Below the pieces are notes generated by a model. It was not told the DNA's origin and ran no database searches. It saw only the letters and a list, made by a program, of their open reading frames with translations. Shown here piece by piece: positions 23,888 through 36,556 of a stretch of 64,000 bases of DNA. Source of the DNA: Eudromia elegans (Eukaryota; Chordata; Aves; Tinamiformes; Tinamidae). Position numbers and translations under genes: made by a program. The stretch is taken from positions 1,360,645-1,424,644 of the forward strand of contig PTEX01000119.1 of NCBI GenBank assembly GCA_003342815.1, in the 5' to 3' direction. Positions within the stretch are counted from its first letter, which is position 1. Each line of letters starts with the position of its first letter.

Positions 23888-25594
23888 ACAAAAGATTTCA
23901 GAGAGTAGAGAATAAGCATTTTGTCTATCAAGGGCCACTGTCATCTATGATACCCAAAATGCAAAAATCTCTAACCAGCAACTGAAGGTAGACCATAACA
24001 CACAAAATCTTGCAAAGGAGGAAGCTGAGACTTCAATTTACAGGTCATACCCTGTTTTATATCAAGCAAAATCCTTAAGAACTTAATGGTAGTTAATAAT
24101 AATATTTGACACCCTATTGTTTCAGATTTGAGGTGGACATTTGAATAATATGATGAACTTTATCTTCACCTTAAATATTCTGTCTACACAAAATTCCTAC
24201 ATAGACTATGATCAGGAGAGGACACTTAACAGGGTTTCCCCTCAAATAAAGTTTTATCAGCATGCAAGTCGCCAGCCTGGAAAGAGCAGGATGTGTTTGC
24301 AAATATGCAAAAACCTTATTATTATTTATTCCTGCTGCCACTGTCCCAGCATCACAGAAGCCTCACAGGAAGAATGAAGAGTAATAAAACAAAAAATGAG
24401 GATTGAATATGATATATATCAGCATAAAGACTGATTCCTCATTAAATGTCTCTCTCCAAATTCCTCTCTTCTTGGGGATAGCCAATAGGAATTAACATTT
24501 TAAAATTGTTTTATGGAACAGTGTTTCTGTCTACAGAAAAGCAAAGGACTTTTAGAAACAGAGGAACAGAAACAAAAGACTATTTTAAAAATCTAAGGCA
24601 TCTATACGTATCTGTATTTACACAGTTTCTCAAGGTATCTGAATCAGGGAACTGAATTCTCCTCCCCAAATCACTGGGGCTCAGCACTGAAATCAGGTGA
24701 GCTCATACCACAGTATAAGGTTTCAGGCAATGGATGTATTTGCTTTAAGAGCCATGTACCTATACATATATAGTCCAAAATTTAGTTATAAACTGCTATC
24801 TTGTGCTGGATATCTAATACAGCATTACCAAAAACAACCAACAAAAATAAAACTACGAGCTACATGTGCAGGAGTTAAAAACAGACTGAAATGCCAACAA
24901 GAAGGTGAAGAAAAATATTTCAAGCATCCCTTCACGAACATTTTTAGTGACTTTCTTTTTCTCAGACATTTTATATATCTAGTGGATGTTCCATCCGAAG
25001 CAGTTTTTTAAGTTTTCTTTTTTTAAATGGCAAGATCAATCCTTCAGTTTTCCAAGCTTTATACTGTAATATTTTAGTTTAGATTGAATATAATATCCTT
25101 TGAACATTACTAATGCAGAAACAGATGTAATATGGAAAGGAAGTACTCCAAGAGGGGAATACCAGAAAACTGATGGACCAAAACAAAAAAATCCTCCAAA
25201 ACACAAATTAAAACTGTTGCAAAAAATATGGACAGACCCAAAGTACATGTGTCAGGACAACATGAAAGAAGAAACCACAAGAAAACACATACAGTCCAAC
25301 CTGAGAACTGCATACTAAATAATCTTTTTCACCTATATGACATATTTAAAGGTAACGATTGAAATCCCAGCAGATAGCTCTCAAGGCTCCTTGCATAACA
25401 GGAACTGGATTTGTTGATGGAAGCTAAGAAAAGATTAAGCAGCGATTTTCAGGGCCAATTCATTTCCCATCCATTCAGATTTGCTGCAATTTCAAATGCT
25501 TTCTTTGTAGATCTACTGTGGATAGCTGTGGATAAGCTTTAAATACAGCAAGGGATTAGACAAAGCAGTACCCTGTTGCTGCTGTTATACCTAG
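23888..25594. other. AT-rich non-coding stretch, no gene seen
   Basis: No gene or repeat family recognised. Overlapping plus and minus frames of 67-72 codons at 25.04-25.32 kb and a 104-codon frame at 24697-25011 lack any motif. Confidence 0.65.
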
Positions 25595-25673
25595 GCTTTT
25601 GCCAGAAGCACTTTCGCATTTCTCCGAAACTGGAGGACCAAAACTGGTTATTTTTGTACACCTGAACCAGAAG
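25595..25673 (+). other. exon-like 79-bp segment (unproven)
   Basis: A pyrimidine-leaning acceptor (GCTGCTGTTATACCTAG, ending 25594) and a strong donor (AAG/GTGAGT at 25673/25674) bracket 79 bp. The segment holds two CpGs, and two of its three frames are open throughout. The frames encode no peptide I recognise. It could be a small exon of a coding or non-coding transcript. Chance splice-like pairs are common, so confidence is low. Confidence 0.15.
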
Positions 25674-28600
25674 GTGAGTCTAAAGATTTTTAAAAGGAGA
25701 TTTTTTGCCAGTTAGAGCTAATCCATGGACATTTAACTTCAGAACTAGTCATTTATATGAAATCTGTGATGCTTGCTTTAAGGATAATTTTAGTATTTTT
25801 TTCAAGGAAATCTTTTACAGTAAATTAAAATAAACAAGTTTTCCTTATTCTAGAACACATAGAAAAACATTTAAATAACTGAAAGTTAATATTAATAATA
25901 AAAACACTTGTATAAACAAGCAAAGCAGTATTTGCGCTTACATGTAAAGCTGGGGAAAGATGTTATTTAGTGAGTCATTCAATCTAAAAAAAAATCAGTT
26001 TCAAAGTACCTGAAGCTAATAGAAGGCTTTGCTGAATACTTTCAGCTTCAAGAAGGCCACACAAGCTCTTTGAAAGCTCTTTGTTATTCATTTCAATGCT
26101 GCAGTTCTTGAAAGCCATCTCACATAAAGAGAATATAATACTGAGAGCAAATTAGCATGGGGAAAATAAATTTAAAAAAAAGTTAAGTCTCAGAATTATT
26201 AAATAATATAGATGCCATATGCATGCATAAGTCAGAACCAACTTAGAATGCTGTTATTTATCCTATGAAATGTGTTTGGTTTATTGTCCCAGTCCTGGGT
26301 TGCTTGCAAGCCAGTAGTAAGGTATCAGTTCTCCCAGATGCTCCACATCTCAGCCCTGAGGTGTGGAAAAAGGTCACTCGGGCTTTATGGAGAATAGACT
26401 GTAGCCTTGGCTCTATCTGTCAGCTGGTGCAAGATGTGTTAGTGAGTTTTAGCATGGAAATTCCAATCAAGTCTGAGGTTACTTGCAATCATACTATCAG
26501 AAGCACAGATGAGTCAGGGGATAAACAAATAAATAAAATATGCAACACTGGGTCTGGACTAAATGTTTGCATCTGAGGTCAAAAGGATCTGAGGTTTATT
26601 AACTATGATTTAGAAATCAAATAACCCTATGTTAGGCTTTCTGAAAGCATCCTTGGAATTCTGATGAATAAAAATGGGACCTCCATTCACCAGATGTACT
26701 ATGTGGTGGAAATCCTGTTCTGAAAGTGACTGTGAAGAATAAATGAAGAGCTTTCCCTATCCAAATTGAGCACTACTATTACAAAATGGTAATCAAATGC
26801 AAGGAGATTTCACATAATTCCTCAAATTAAACCAAAGAATTTTGCACACACCCGCTGGAAAGGATGAGAATGGAATATAACATTTCATATATGCACCCTA
26901 GCACTTACTGCAGGAAGAAAACACAACTGTTAGCAGGCAATTCAAAGTTTCCATTTCATCAATATGGTAATTTCCATTTTTCCAATACATATCCATAAAT
27001 AATCTTGGGTGGAGGGAAGGATGCTTTTATATATAGCATCATATCTCCTTCATACCATTTGAACAGTCTTCACAGGGTATACTTTGAATTTCAGCTATGA
27101 GAGCAATTTGCAGTAAAAGTAGGTTTTTACTGCAGGATAATCATCCTTGCGTAACAGCTTCTGCAGGAAGATCACAAGACAGCGCTACCTTGTTGGTACA
27201 AGCTTTGCTGCATTCTGCTTCTGCCTCCAGTGCCTAAATGCAGAACACTAAATGCCTCTGAAAACTAGGCACGTTTTGGATACAGCATCGTTTTCTGAAA
27301 GGTGGAAGAGTCCTTAAAAAGAAACATCCTATTTCCCCATCCACAGGAATTTATTTTGCATTTGCGATTACTTATCTTCTTAGAGAATTTTTAAGCATCT
27401 CTCTCCCTTCAAATAACACATACGGGAGTGCAATCCTCTACTGATCTAAAGGCATGCTTTACAGCTTGAATACTAAGACAAATTCCCAGGGCCCATCTTT
27501 CATTCTGAACTTTAATTTTCTGCACAAGCATTTTTTTCTATCACAGCTCCCTTGTACTCAGGAGTGATCTGTAAACTATGCAGTGAAAACACCCTGAAGA
27601 CTTGGTTTTGCCACCTATTTTCCTCCTTATTTTCTATACTGCTTACTTGCGGGGAGGGGGAGGAATGAAAAGAGAAAAAACCACAAGGCCAAGAAATCTT
27701 GTCTGACTGCAAAGTAATGAGATGCTCTGCAGAAGTTCGGGAACAGAACAGAGCTGCAATGAAAAAAAAAATCTGTTATGCAAGTCATCTTCAAAATGAT
27801 CCAGCTCACTTGTAGAAACCAACCAGAGACACTCAACTATTCAGAAAGAGATGAGTGAGCACACAAGGGAAAAATACACGAATATGACCAATCTCTTACT
27901 CACGCTACTTCATACACTTTGGAAAAAGGCACTCCAATTGTTTATCACTTTTTTTTTTCCCCTCCTACCAGTACACCACTGAAGTTACAGGAATGAACAC
28001 TGGAAGATCTCAGGTCTATTTGACTTGATAGCTGTGTGTTACAGTACCAGTTTACAAAGTGCCCTGCTGGAAGCAGAGGATTCTATTTCTTCTCATCCTT
28101 GATTTTAGAGATTAGGTCTGCAGTACAGAGTACAGGGCAAACCTGAAAAACAACACAGCACACCATTTTCTGAGGAATATTTATCTCTCCTCATCAGAGT
28201 TCTTTTGCTTAGATTTAGCTTTTATTAATATTATTATTATTGTTATCTAAAAAGTAGCATTATTTTTTTTTCTTTGCATAGGAATTGCTTTGTAATTGCT
28301 GTAACACACAAAACATTACCTAGTTCAGTTCTCAGTCTGTCACCAGTTTAGGATGCTCTCAGAGAGCATACAAGAAAATGGCAAGCACTCAGGGACACTC
28401 AAGTTCATTCCATTAGCTTTGGGGTTCCTTGAACTAGATGAGCCTACATCTTTGTGATTAATCACGTCTGATAGACTTCATTAACTTTTTAAATCTGTTT
28501 TTGCCACCTATAATGTCCCATAATAATGAATTTCACCTTTGGATTATGTCTTGTGAGAATAGGGACTTCTTTTGTATTTATTACAGAGGTATTTTGTTTG

Positions 28601-29578
28601 GTTCCTCCTAGGTTCTATTACTACAAGAAACAAGAAATCATTCACTATTCCCTTTCTTTGTGTTCCTAATATCTTTATCTTTTTATCATATTGTTCCCAA
28701 GTAATCTCTTTACCAAGAAGAGTCCTAATCCTTTAAAAGTGTTGCTGAAGAGCAGGCATTTCATCCTTTTGATCACTGCTTTTGCCTTGCTTTGGAAAAT
28801 AAGCTCTTCAGAGAGCAGCAAGGGAAGCTGCCTGCTGTGTTCAGAATGTGAGGGCTGCCATGGTCATAGCACTCCCAGATGATCTGTACTGCTTTTTGAC
28901 AACCCTCTTGAATTTCCACAAACTCATTCACACAAAACACAAAAATTCCTCACAGATTACAGTAGAGTACAACATAAAAATATTATTTTTCACAAGTCAG
29001 TTTCAGCCAAAAGTAGTGCAGACCATGGAAGGTGTGGTTCAGATACCATGCCTACGTTTGGTGGTCTTGCATTTAAGCCCAAGCCCAGCTTCAGGACTTT
29101 TTCAAGATGTGGGGTGCACTGGAAGCCAGTTGTTATATGGGAATGAGTGGTTGTTTGGGCCCTGTTCAACACATGATGATGCAGTACGTGCCAGAAAGCC
29201 CATCACAAACCGAATGAGCTAACTATGTGCTGTTTCTCATTCCTGACTCTGTTGAAGGTATGAATATATGCAGTAACTAAGGAGATGAATAAATGACGAT
29301 GACTGTAACAAAGGGGAGACATACACTTCAGCAGCTTCTCTGGACAAGGGTTTTCTCTGTGCAGCCGGGGACTGTGATTCATGAGGCTATGAAACTTCAA
29401 GAATTTGCAGCTGTTAACAGGGTTCATAGAGGTTGACCTAAAGGCATGGTCTAGTCTAACTGGTATATAAGGTGTATGCTGTGGGTTTTTCTTCTGCTAT
29501 ACAGACAGGAAGGAGAATGACGCTGTTAGACATAAAGAAGAGGCAAGAAGGAGCATCAATATGAGCCAATTCTATACA
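25674..29578. other. AT-rich non-coding stretch, no gene seen
   Basis: No recognisable gene or mobile element. A 103-codon frame at 26265-26576 and a 124-codon frame at 28848-29222 have no domain. T-rich tracts lie at 27950-27960 and 28261-28272, with a TTA-type run at 28221-28245. Confidence 0.65.
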
Positions 29579-29683
29579 GCACCATGCAAAAATGGCAACT
29601 TCTCCTTTGGACCAGACTTTAAAGGACACATTACTAATATTTTTAAGTCTGGTCCAAAAGAGAAGTTGCCATTTTGCATCTGC
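29579..29683. repeat. long imperfect inverted repeat (pre-miRNA- or MITE-like hairpin)
   Basis: The left arm at 29584-29619 (36 nt) and the right arm at 29645-29679 (35 nt) are reverse complements with one extra A in the left arm and one C/A mismatch. In a minus-strand transcript that mismatch becomes a G-U wobble. After one T-T mismatch, three more A-T pairs tighten the loop to about 17 nt. Outside a small internal loop, three more pairs (29579-29581 with 29681-29683) extend the base. The total span is about 105 nt. The size and shape fit a microRNA precursor or a short palindromic MITE. I recognise neither the arm sequence nor flanking target duplications, and I see no second copy in the window. 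Confidence 0.85.
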
Positions 29684-32169
29684 AACTGGATGCTCAGAGA
29701 AAAGTGGCATTTAAATCAATGTTATTCTTGAAAATTGGACATATTTTAAAACCAAAAATAAACTCTTGAAGGCAGATGCCTTGCCACTTAAAAAAAAATC
29801 ATCTTCTCCCGGGATGATTTCCTGTACATTTGGTTTTATTCTTTACCGATTGGATCTAGCTGAGAAAGAGTAAAATGTAATACAATGAGCTATTTTATCT
29901 AGGATATTACATTCCAGAAAGCACTTCCTGGCTTAATTTAACTTTTATCTCAATAGCAAAGGAATGAAGCATTCTTCTCAAGAAACAAAGTAATTTATTT
30001 CTAATTACCTTTTTAAAAGAAACTAAGCATTTTGCTCAGAGCTAACCACAAGAGACAAGCCGCTATCTCCATCTACAGAATTAATAAGAATATCAAAAGG
30101 AGGATGTTTTAAGTTTGATCTGAGGTCTGATTAACACAGGAAGAAAGTGATCTGGAAGAAGTTATGAGCAGAGTCAATGTTTTGACCTGCCAAAGATGTC
30201 CACAGCCCAGACAAGCTTTGTAGGCATAAGAGATCCTTCTGAAGCATGACGTTATAGTCCAGTTTGACTCTGCAGAAGTTAAAAATGCTTTTTTCTCCCC
30301 CAGATGGAGCAGAACTTTTTAAAAATATATATGATTTATGAAATATAGTTCTTTCTTTTGTTTTTCCATTCTATCAACACTTCTAAAAGAACCCTTAATT
30401 TGGAAAGCCAAAGCTAACAATGTTTAGCAGAGTGGGCATGGCAAGCTATTCCATGAGAAGGACTAAGGCAAGCTAACAGATCACTAACACCTCATGTTAC
30501 GGATGAGGAAAAGTGAAACTAAGCAGGAGGCCTGTATACCTGACCTAGTCTCCATAATATCTTTGTGCACTAAGATCACTTTTTTCTTCAAGACCTTTTC
30601 TCACCCCTTTTCTTTCTCTTGCACAGTGTTCTACATTGGGCTATTAGCTCTTTTTTGTATGAAGTGTGTAATCAGGAGCCTTTTCACATTCACACTTCAA
30701 TTAGGATCTAGATGCCATCCCTACAGAAAAAAACCCCAAATCCTGATGAAAGACTGAGAGGAACCAGTGGTAGCATTCAGCAAGCAGCATTTTACATGGA
30801 ACATGGTGTGGGAAATAATTCTATAAAATACGAGTCACTATACGTGGTTATTGTCCTCAAGAAAGCTAAAACTTTATACTGCACAAAAATCTATTCTAGC
30901 CTGTCACGGGAAGCTTGCTCTCCTTTGCACATACACTTCATCAGCGAGTCCTTTGCTGACACAATCACGCAGCTGTGATCATGTGCCTCTACATGTATGT
31001 GCATCTCAGGAGAAACGCTTTCAGGGTATATCCCTAGATTATTGGAAAGGATATAACCCTCATCTATTACTATTAACTTGCTGCTAGGAAATTCAAATCC
31101 CTGTGCCGGGCATAAGATCAGAGGTAGCCTTAAAATTGCTGTGGGAAGTGCATTTCTGCACTTCCTTTATTGAGGAATTATAAAATACACACATTACCTA
31201 TATTCACTACAATATTTGTCCAGATTTCCAACTTTTGTTAGTCTCTAAACTGACTTGCTGTATAGAAAAATGAGAAATTTATCCTGCCATCAATAGTAAA
31301 GCTACATTAAATCGTGCATAATTTTCAGTATATTTCACTGAAGGTTATTCACCCATAAATACAAAAGAGCTCTCACCTCATTTTCATCTTATATAAAAAT
31401 TCGTTTTAGTGATGCTGGAAGGGAGTAACAACAAATCATTCTTTCCCAGCAGTGTACTTTGTAAGTAGTTACTAACTTACTGCTTGTTATAATGGCCACG
31501 TCTGTGTTGTGAATACCAGCGTGCTGCTACTTTACATGAAGTAGTCATTATCTGCAAGGTCACAGTCGTGGCGAACAGTTATACAGCCCAAGGCAAAAGC
31601 AAATGAATGAGGAATGCTATATACTCAAACATACCTTTGGGAAATCACTCTTCTCCACACAGTGTCAACCAATTCTTCCTACACACTGTTATCTGCAAAG
31701 TCTTCATGTAAGTTTTATGCCCGTCAAATGCAGCCAGCAAGGCACAGTGAAATACACTGCCGAGTGGGGTGATGATCCAGATAAAAGTTTAAGCATTTGA
31801 CAAGAGATTACAACTCTGAGTAAGATTTACTACTACAGCAGTGCTTCCAAAATTAAAAAATACATCATTTTATGCATCATTTTATCTATGTTGGATCCAA
31901 GAAAAGCTTTCTTTATAGCACTGCAAAAGCACTCTACTCTTGCAGACAAATCATATACAGAATCCTTGATTAAGGGAAGCCAACAGATGAACATTTATTT
32001 ATTGACGTGAAGGGTGAAAAATAGTAATTCTAGATTCCCAGGCCAATACAGGCAGATGGGTTCTATGTTTCTTTGGACATGAACTGCAAGGCTTTCAAGC
32101 AGGTAAAAAACACAACTACTTATTTACTTTTTGGCTTAGATCAAAACAATATTTGGAAGTTGTAGAAAT
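29684..32169. other. AT-rich non-coding stretch, no gene seen
   Basis: No gene recognised. A small 8-bp hairpin (AAATCATC / GATGATTT, 29796-29820) lies just downstream of the larger one. Overlapping plus-strand frames of 78-88 codons at 30.49-31.09 kb carry no motif. Confidence 0.6.
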
Positions 32170-32186
32170 AAAAAAAAAAAAAAAAA
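32170..32186. repeat. poly(A) tract, 17 bases
   Basis: Uninterrupted A run preceded by TAGAAAT. No retroposed gene body is recognisable upstream. Confidence 0.9.
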
Positions 32187-33429
32187 TTGTCTGGCTCTAC
32201 CACATGCCCTTCAAAGTTTTTCTTTTGACTCATTTCTTAGCGCTTCATATCCAGCAATACAAATGCACCTCAAACATAAATTGTTCATACATCCAGTGTA
32301 TGTGAAAAATGTTTGTATACAGTCATAAAGGGACACCGAAGACAACTTGTGTGTGTATTGTATTCATTGAGATGAGGAAATGTATACATCAACAGAAAAG
32401 CGTTATCATAGCACCATAGTATGCACACACATTCGAGGCTTTGCTTTCTCTGCTCATTACTTATCAATTCAGTTTTCCACAGCATGGATGCTAAAGCAGT
32501 TCCTGTAAATTATGCCAGTTTTCTGAGCCATAATTAAGCCATTACCCTTTAAATCCTCTTTGAATCCCAGTTCTTGAAGCACTCCCTGTTCTTGCAAGCA
32601 AAGGGCACAAGATTTATGAAACTTGATGAACTTTCTGCTTGATTTTAAAAATTAGCCTAATACACTTTGTCTAGATAAGATTTTCCTGGCAGTATTGATT
32701 ACAGTGTATTTCTGTCACCAGATCATACGCTAATGTTGAGTGTTGCCAACCTACCAGCTGCAAAAATGTAGCACATCCCTCTCTGCGAGGTTCCCAGTGT
32801 TAACTAATCATGGCCAAAACATGCAATTTTTACAATGTGGTCTTAATGAGCAGCTTTGGGGAGCAACATGATGCACCAGCTGTAAGTATATGCCCTCCGT
32901 GGTATAAGCTGGCATAGAGAACAAGGCAGAGCAACAGTAAAGAAGAAAAGCAGAGGTAAATTATAATAAAAGTGCTTTATTAATGGTGAATTAATGATAA
33001 ATATTGGAAATGACCAAGAGAGTGAAAGCTGGGAAATCACACAGATTTATGACAACTGCCCTGCAAAGCATCATCTGTACAGGTCAGGAGATGGGCTGGC
33101 TTTCTGCTAACATTAATTATGCTGGCACATCAAAAACTGACATGTCAAAGTAAAGATGACAGCTAGCTCCTTACCTTTCAAACAAGTCCAATAATATAAA
33201 ATAAAATCATCCATAAATAAGAGTCATTCTTTAAGAAAAAAAACATTTCTTATTTCAGGACAAAAGTCAGGCAGCTATATAAGTAAAAACCATGTTCAAA
33301 TTAACATTGCTTCAGGCACAGGGAAAGGGTTAAATTATAGTATTATAGCAGTCAGGTTAATTATTTACATTTAAAAGAAAAAATAAAACTCTTTCCTTTT
33401 TTTTAAACAATTCAAATCTTCCCCTCCAA
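32187..33429. other. AT-rich non-coding stretch, no gene seen
   Basis: No gene or mobile element recognised; AT-rich throughout. The last 150 bp grade into the TATA-rich tract that follows. Confidence 0.6.
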
Positions 33430-33955
33430 AAAAGTTATATTGTGTTATATATTATGTTTAGAACAATATGATATACCACATTATAACACACCCTACAACA
33501 TATAATACTTCATATAAAGCATAATATACATTATAATACACTATATACACCTCATGTTAAGGGACATTAGCTAGGCATTACATGTCAATTTAAAGAAATA
33601 GAACTGTTTTGAGTGCCAAGGGCAAGACACACCAGCAGAAGATCATGGGACACATTCACACTTCTGGGGGGGGAGGGCTAGATTCTAATATTGCATATTA
33701 TATATGATATACTATATATATTAGTTATATTATATATATATACACACACTACATATATATAGTATACAGTATATGGAATAAGGTATATGGTATACAGTAT
33801 ACACACACAAACAGTGATTACATATACAGATTTTCTCGTATATATATATATATGGACATAGGTACATAATATTTTTAATCTGGTTATATATTTGGACATA
33901 TATATAAAAATGGGATTAAAAATATTTTATGAGTGTATATGCATATATATATAAC
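33430..33955. repeat. TATA-rich low-complexity tract
   Basis: This tract alternates TATA, ATAC and CACA motifs, with dense alternating blocks at 33430-33550 and 33690-33955 around a less repetitive centre. Many self-complementary words such as TATATA and GTATAC occur, so the DNA could form cruciforms or unwind easily. A GGGGGGGGA run at 33666-33674 interrupts it. The frames through it (for example 33678-33899 minus) are artefacts of the repeat. Confidence 0.85.
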
Positions 33956-34005
33956 TCTATTTAAAACAACAGAATTACAAAGATATAATCTTCCAAAGGC
34001 ACACT

Positions 34006-34035
34006 TCCTCATTTCAAATTTCCTCGTTTCAAATT
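34006..34035. repeat. 15-bp direct tandem duplication
   Basis: TCCTCATTTCAAATT is followed immediately by TCCTCGTTTCAAATT, differing at one base. Small local duplication. Confidence 0.85.
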
Positions 34036-35319
34036 TCCAGAACAAAATTCCTGGTCAAATGCAGAAGGAAATGAATGCTAAATCTGACAAAGCAGAGAAA
34101 AATCTACCTGTCTTGCAACTTAGAGTGTCTTCCATACTTATTTATCTAAACTGAACACAAAGAAAGGTGAAAAAAAGTATAAAGTTTTACAAATGTTTCA
34201 GCAGATGAGGTTAAGTAACCTCTATCTTCTCCATGTCTAAGGTGAGGGTTCCTCCTCACTTAGTTCATGGAGCAAGGTCCTTCAGGGTGCACACAATCCT
34301 TTTATTCTATTCTACATTCTTAAGCCTTTCCCTCTAAATATAAACTTAATTCATTGAAAGTAAAATTCAAAGCGTCTGGGAGCCTGCATTTCAATCTAGG
34401 CAGCAGTTGTGAAGAGGCTCAGATCATTATGTGTACAATTGTAGCGAAGGCTCAGATATGCAAAAGGGCCGAGTCTGGACGCAGAGAGCCTCATCTTGCT
34501 TGTTATTTCTGAATGGCAGTCATGCTTTAGCTCCCATTTTTCTCTCTCACAAGAAAGTCTGATTAGGTGCATAAGGATTTCTTATTCAAATGGAAATTTT
34601 GGTAAAAAAAAAATCTGAAGAGAAAAAAAAAGGTACTAAAAATTTTGACAGAGAAGCACTTGCAGAGCAGGAGACGTTGGGAAATGTTCACAGAGCTCCA
34701 TGACCATTCACGGTGCCCTCAGTGTTTACTAAGTGGCATAAGTCAAAAGGAAAGGACCCTATCCTGCACTCTTCCTACTACTAATATCCAGCTGCATTTT
34801 GTCCTGCTGCTCCCAGTACAGTCAGTTCCAGTGACTAACAGCAGGTCCCCTTCATATCTGTCAGCAAAAAAAAGCGCTAATCCTAACTCAGTGGACATCT
34901 GCACAGGGTAGGTCCATATTTTGGATAGGTCTACAGAATTACTTCCAGAGTTCTACCTCCCTCACCTGTCTACTCTCAGGAGAATTCCGAATCATGGAGT
35001 GAGATTCCTGCCTGAACAATTTTAGGTAAGAAAAATCCATTATGCTTCCACCAAACTCAGTGCTAAAATCAAGGTTTTCCCATGGCTTTAAAAAAAAAAA
35101 AGTCTAACACTATTCAAATACAACTCTTTGCAAAGGATTAAACCATGCTCCTAACTTAGCAGTATAAAAGCAACTAAAAAATAATGATTATAAGCAATTC
35201 CCTCAGAAAAGTCCCTTAAAAAAGCAGTGATACATCTCCATGGCTCCAAGGGCTGGTAAGGTCTTTATATGCTACAAGAGGAAAGCGTGGGCAGAATGAG
35301 TCTTAGCTTCGCTACAGCA
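34036..35319. other. non-coding, nothing recognised
   Basis: No gene seen up to the CR1 insertion. A-tracts lie at 34603-34611, 34624-34631 and 35090-35101. An 88-codon frame at 34645-34911 lacks a motif. Confidence 0.6.
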
Positions 35320-36556
35320 ATGGATCATGGGAAATCATGCTTGACTAACCTGATAGCCTTCTATGATGGGGTGACTAGATGCATAGATGAGGGCAGAGCG
35401 GTGGATGTCATCTATCTGGACTTCAGTAAGGCTTTTGACACCGTCCCTCACGGCATCCTCCTGGGCAAGCTCCAGAAGAGTGGATTAGATGAGTGGACAC
35501 TGAGGTGGATTAGGAACTGGCTAAATGACAGGGCCCAGAGGGTGGTGACCAGCGGTGCTGAGTCCAGCTGGAGGCCTGTGGTTAGTGGTGTCCCCCAGGG
35601 GTCAGTCCTCAGTCTCATCCTGTTCAATTTATTCACTAACGACCTAGATGAAGGGATGGAGTGCTCCCTCAGCAAGTTTGCTGATGACACCAAACTGGGA
35701 GGAATACCTGATAACCCTGAGGGCTGCGCTGCCATCCAGAGGGACCTGGATAGACTGGACAGCTGGGCGGCGAGTAACCTCATGAAGTTCAACAAGGGCA
35801 AGTGTAGGGTCCTGCACCTGGGGAGGAATAACCCCAGACACGCCTACAGGCTGGGGACCGACCTCCTGGAGAGCAGCCCCACAGAGAGGGACCTGGGCGT
35901 CATGGTGGACGACAAGTTGACCATGAGGCAGCAGTGTGCCCTCGTGGCCAAGAAGGCCAATGGGATCCTGGGGTGCATTAAGCAGAGCGTCTCCAGCAGG
36001 TCGAGGGAGGTGATTCTGCCCCTCTACTCAGCCCTGGTGAGGCTGCACCTCGAGTACTGTGTGCAGTTCTGGGTTCCCCAGTGCAGGAGGGACGTGGAGC
36101 TGCTGGAGAGAGTCCAGCACAGGGCCACAAAGATGATTAGGGGTCTGGAACATCTACCCTATGAGCAAAGGCTGAGAGAGCTGGGCCTGTTCAGCCTGGA
36201 GAAGAGAAGACTGAGAGGGGATACAAGTGTATGCAAGTACCTCAAGGGAGGGAGTGAGGATGGGGCTGGCCTCTTCTCAGTGGTGGCCAGCGATAGGACT
36301 AGAGGAAATAGCCACAAATTGAAGCTCCAAAAATTCCACAGGAACTTGAGGAAGAACTTCTTAACGGTGAGGGTGACAGAGCCCTGGCACAGGCTGCCCA
36401 GAGAGGTGGTGGAGTCTCCTTCTCTGGAGATCTTCCAAACCCGCCTGGACATCACCCTGTGCCCCGTGCTCTGGGGGACCCTGTGTGTGCAGGGGGGTTG
36501 GACTAGATGACCTCTGGAGGTCCCTTCCAACCTTAAGCATTCTATGATTCTATGAT
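35320..36556 (+). mobile_element. CR1 LINE, 5'-truncated, ~1.24 kb, plus strand
   Basis: This is a non-LTR retrotransposon of the CR1 clade. GC content and CpG rise sharply at about 35320 and fall again after 36556. The element carries the 3' half of the reverse-transcriptase gene, then GGTTGGACTAGATGACC and GGTCCCTTCCAACC, and ends in two ATTCTATG octamers (36539-36554) instead of a poly(A) tail; this 3' end is diagnostic for CR1. Full elements are roughly 4-5 kb, so about three quarters is missing from the 5' side, the usual outcome of incomplete target-primed reverse transcription. I see no clear target-site duplication, as is common for CR1. It cannot move on its own. Confidence 0.96.
35329..36510 (+). 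pseudogene. CR1 ORF2 reverse transcriptase, C-terminal remnant
   Basis: An open frame of 413 codons starts at an ATG at 35269. The first 20 codons are not recognisably CR1; element similarity starts at [13 protein letters not shown] (35329). Reading residues from 35269, the RT core includes DFSKAFDTV (51-59, first catalytic Asp), GVPQGSVLS (107-115) and FADDTK (137-142, the paired catalytic Asp at 139-140), followed by the thumb and the CR1 C-terminal region. No internal stop or frameshift is visible, which suggests a fairly young copy. The normally conserved Gly-Pro after QGSVL reads Ser-Leu here, matching G-to-A and C-to-T changes, so the enzyme is probably inactive. The endonuclease and fingers region is absent. 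The frame ends at a TGA in the CR1 3' block. Confidence 0.93.

Noticed and set aside
23743..23985. Frames on both strands crossing the N block
   Set aside because: Their continuity is supplied by Ns; nothing is known about the bases inside.
33678..33899. TATA-rich words as promoter TATA boxes
   Set aside because: They belong to a low-complexity tract, with no initiator, CpG cluster or exon downstream.
35269..35328. ATG and 20 codons before the CR1 similarity as the start of a real reverse-transcriptase protein
   Set aside because: These codons are host flank or unalignable junction sequence; the CR1 frame simply happens to stay open into it after 5' truncation.
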